Position numbers and translations under genes: made by a program. The notes below the pieces were generated by a model. The model was not told the origin of the DNA. It worked only from the letters and a program-made list of their open reading frames with translations, and made no database searches. 6,301 nucleotides of DNA from contig JAITDR010000094.1 in assembly GCA_031282465.1 (NCBI GenBank), positions 1 to 6,301 on the forward strand, read 5' to 3'. The DNA comes from Desulfovibrio sp. (GTDB lineage: Bacteria; Desulfobacterota; Desulfovibrionia; Desulfovibrionales; Desulfovibrionaceae). Of this stretch, positions 5,774 through 6,301 are shown piece after piece (the stretch's first letter is position 1; each line of letters starts with the position of its first letter).

Positions 5774-5830
5774 AGTGTATAGTTATATCATACTGTAATT
5801 ATTATTAAAAATTTTATGTATAGAGTAAGC
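5774..5830 (-). promoter_or_regulatory. Probable lpxC promoter region (AT-rich)
   Basis: A sharp AT-rich tract between prmC and lpxC, unlike the GC-rich genes on both sides. Minus-strand TATGAT and TATAAC hexamers, each close to TATAAT, lie at 5783-5793. No convincing -35 box is found at 16-18 nt, so the exact promoter is not assigned. The -10-like hexamers overlap an imperfect dyad, GTATGAT-ATA-ACTATAC, that could be an operator. The heptamer tgtatag occurs twice on the forward strand (5776-5782 and 5817-5823). Confidence 0.4.
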
Positions 5831-5834
5831 CTGC

Positions 5835-5868
5835 GTGTGCTTTTCCACACAGTGCGTTGTTTGCGCAC
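5835..5868. repeat. Two adjacent hairpins in the prmC-lpxC gap
   Basis: Arms gtgtg 5835-5839 and cacac 5846-5850 (loop 6 nt) are followed after one base by arms gtgcg 5852-5856 and cgcac 5864-5868 (loop 7 nt). They begin 14 nt past the prmC stop. Neither strand has a T-tract after them, so they are not a canonical intrinsic terminator. They may mark the 3' end or a processing site of the prmC transcript; this is inference. Confidence 0.5.
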
Positions 5869-5881
5869 GGGCTATCGCGCA

Positions 5882-6301
5882 TTACGGGCACAGACGGGCG
5901 GCGAGGACCCTTCCTCTGCCTGCGTGATCCGCATGCAGGCGTGTTTCGCCCCAAGGGCCCGCGCGCAGCGCGGACAGGAGCCGCGCTCCGTGGTTTGCTC
6001 CTATTTCCAGCAGAAGGATGCCGCCCGGCTTGAGCAGTGTTTCGGCACAGTGCATGATGTTCAGGGCGGCTTCGCTGCCGTCGGCGTTTTCTTCCGCCCC
6101 GCGGGCGAGGACGGGCACGAGGGCTGTTTTCGGCTCGTATTCGCGTATTTCACGCGGCAGGCGGGCGTATTCCTCTGTGCTCACATAGGGCGGGTTGCCG
6201 ACCAGCAGATTCAGGGATTGTGCGCGCAGGGGGGGATGATTGAAATCAGCGCGGAGGAAGGCGATGCGGCCGCATCCCAAGGCACGGCAATTCCGGGAAG
6301 C
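5882..6301 (-). CDS. prmC: Release factor glutamine methyltransferase, N-terminal part beyond window
   Basis: The last 139 codons of PrmC (HemK family), the SAM-dependent enzyme that N5-methylates the Gln of the GGQ motif in release factors RF1 and RF2. The substrate-binding motif NPPY lies at forward 6185-6196, within LLVGNPPYVSTEEYARL. It is followed by the family segment IREYEPKTALVPV and the strand GGILLLEIGANHG. The end, HAGRGRVLAARLCP then TAA, fits the usual D-x-x-G-x-x-R-V C-terminus. The frame is open to the window edge, so the Leu (TTG) at 6278-6280 is internal, not a start: the residues before it (ASRNCRA) match the family stretch after the SAM-binding loop. Family members are usually about 280-290 residues, so roughly half is visible. 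Other N6/N5 methyltransferases share NPPY, but the EP-x-x-AL context points to PrmC. Confidence 0.93.
   Translation of the reverse strand, partial: ASRNCRALGCGRIAFLRADFNHPPLRAQSLNLLVGNPPYVSTEEYARLPREIREYEPKTALVPVLARGAEENADGSEAALNIMHCAETLLKPGGILLLEIGANHGARLLSALRAGPWGETRLHADHAGRGRVLAARLCP

Noticed and set aside
5841..5849. TTTTCCACA, a match to the relaxed DnaA box TTWTNCACA
   Set aside because: A single match in 6.3 kb is close to chance expectation, it is not clustered, and it is part of a hairpin.
1..6301. CRISPR array, insertion sequence, tRNA or rRNA genes, defence genes
   Set aside because: No regularly spaced repeats, transposase-like frames, terminal inverted repeats or recognisable RNA genes were seen on either strand.

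Overview
The window carries five protein genes, all on the minus strand. In the direction of transcription, from high to low coordinates, they are prmC (3' part only), lpxC, a gap of about 0.5 kb, a dnaA homologue, a PSP1/RicT-family gene, and metG (runs off the low-coordinate edge). LpxC implies a lipid A-making Gram-negative. Coding DNA is GC-rich with strong third-position G/C bias, and a PSP1 gene sits between a dnaA paralogue and metG. From recall of family sequences, this best suggests a Desulfovibrio-like member of the Desulfovibrionales. I have moderate to low confidence in that lineage and could not run a search.

Region by region: 5882-6301 is the C-terminal half of the release-factor glutamine methyltransferase PrmC. 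At 5729-5881 is an AT-rich gap with two tandem hairpins, probably holding the lpxC promoter. At 4811-5728 is a complete 305-residue LpxC with a clear Shine-Dalgarno site. At 4294-4810 is a gap with a 20-bp tandem repeat, several hairpins, two weakly supported small reading frames, a good intrinsic terminator (4440-4466) and a very AT-rich tract upstream of dnaA. At 2815-4293 is a complete but divergent DnaA. At 1586-2662 is the PSP1/RicT protein, followed 17 nt later by metG (1-1568, 522 codons visible).

The terminator splits the window into two probable transcription units: prmC-lpxC (protein release and outer-membrane lipid A synthesis) and dnaA-ricT-metG (replication initiator-like protein, Fe-S/RNA-processing accessory protein, methionyl-tRNA charging). 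Most of the window is ordinary core biology and I see no defence, phage, CRISPR or mobile-element content. The points most worth a second look are the divergent DNA-recognition and ATPase residues of this DnaA, which lacks its usual dnaN neighbour, and the lpxC-dnaA gap, where a short hydrophobic reading frame ends inside the stem of the terminator.
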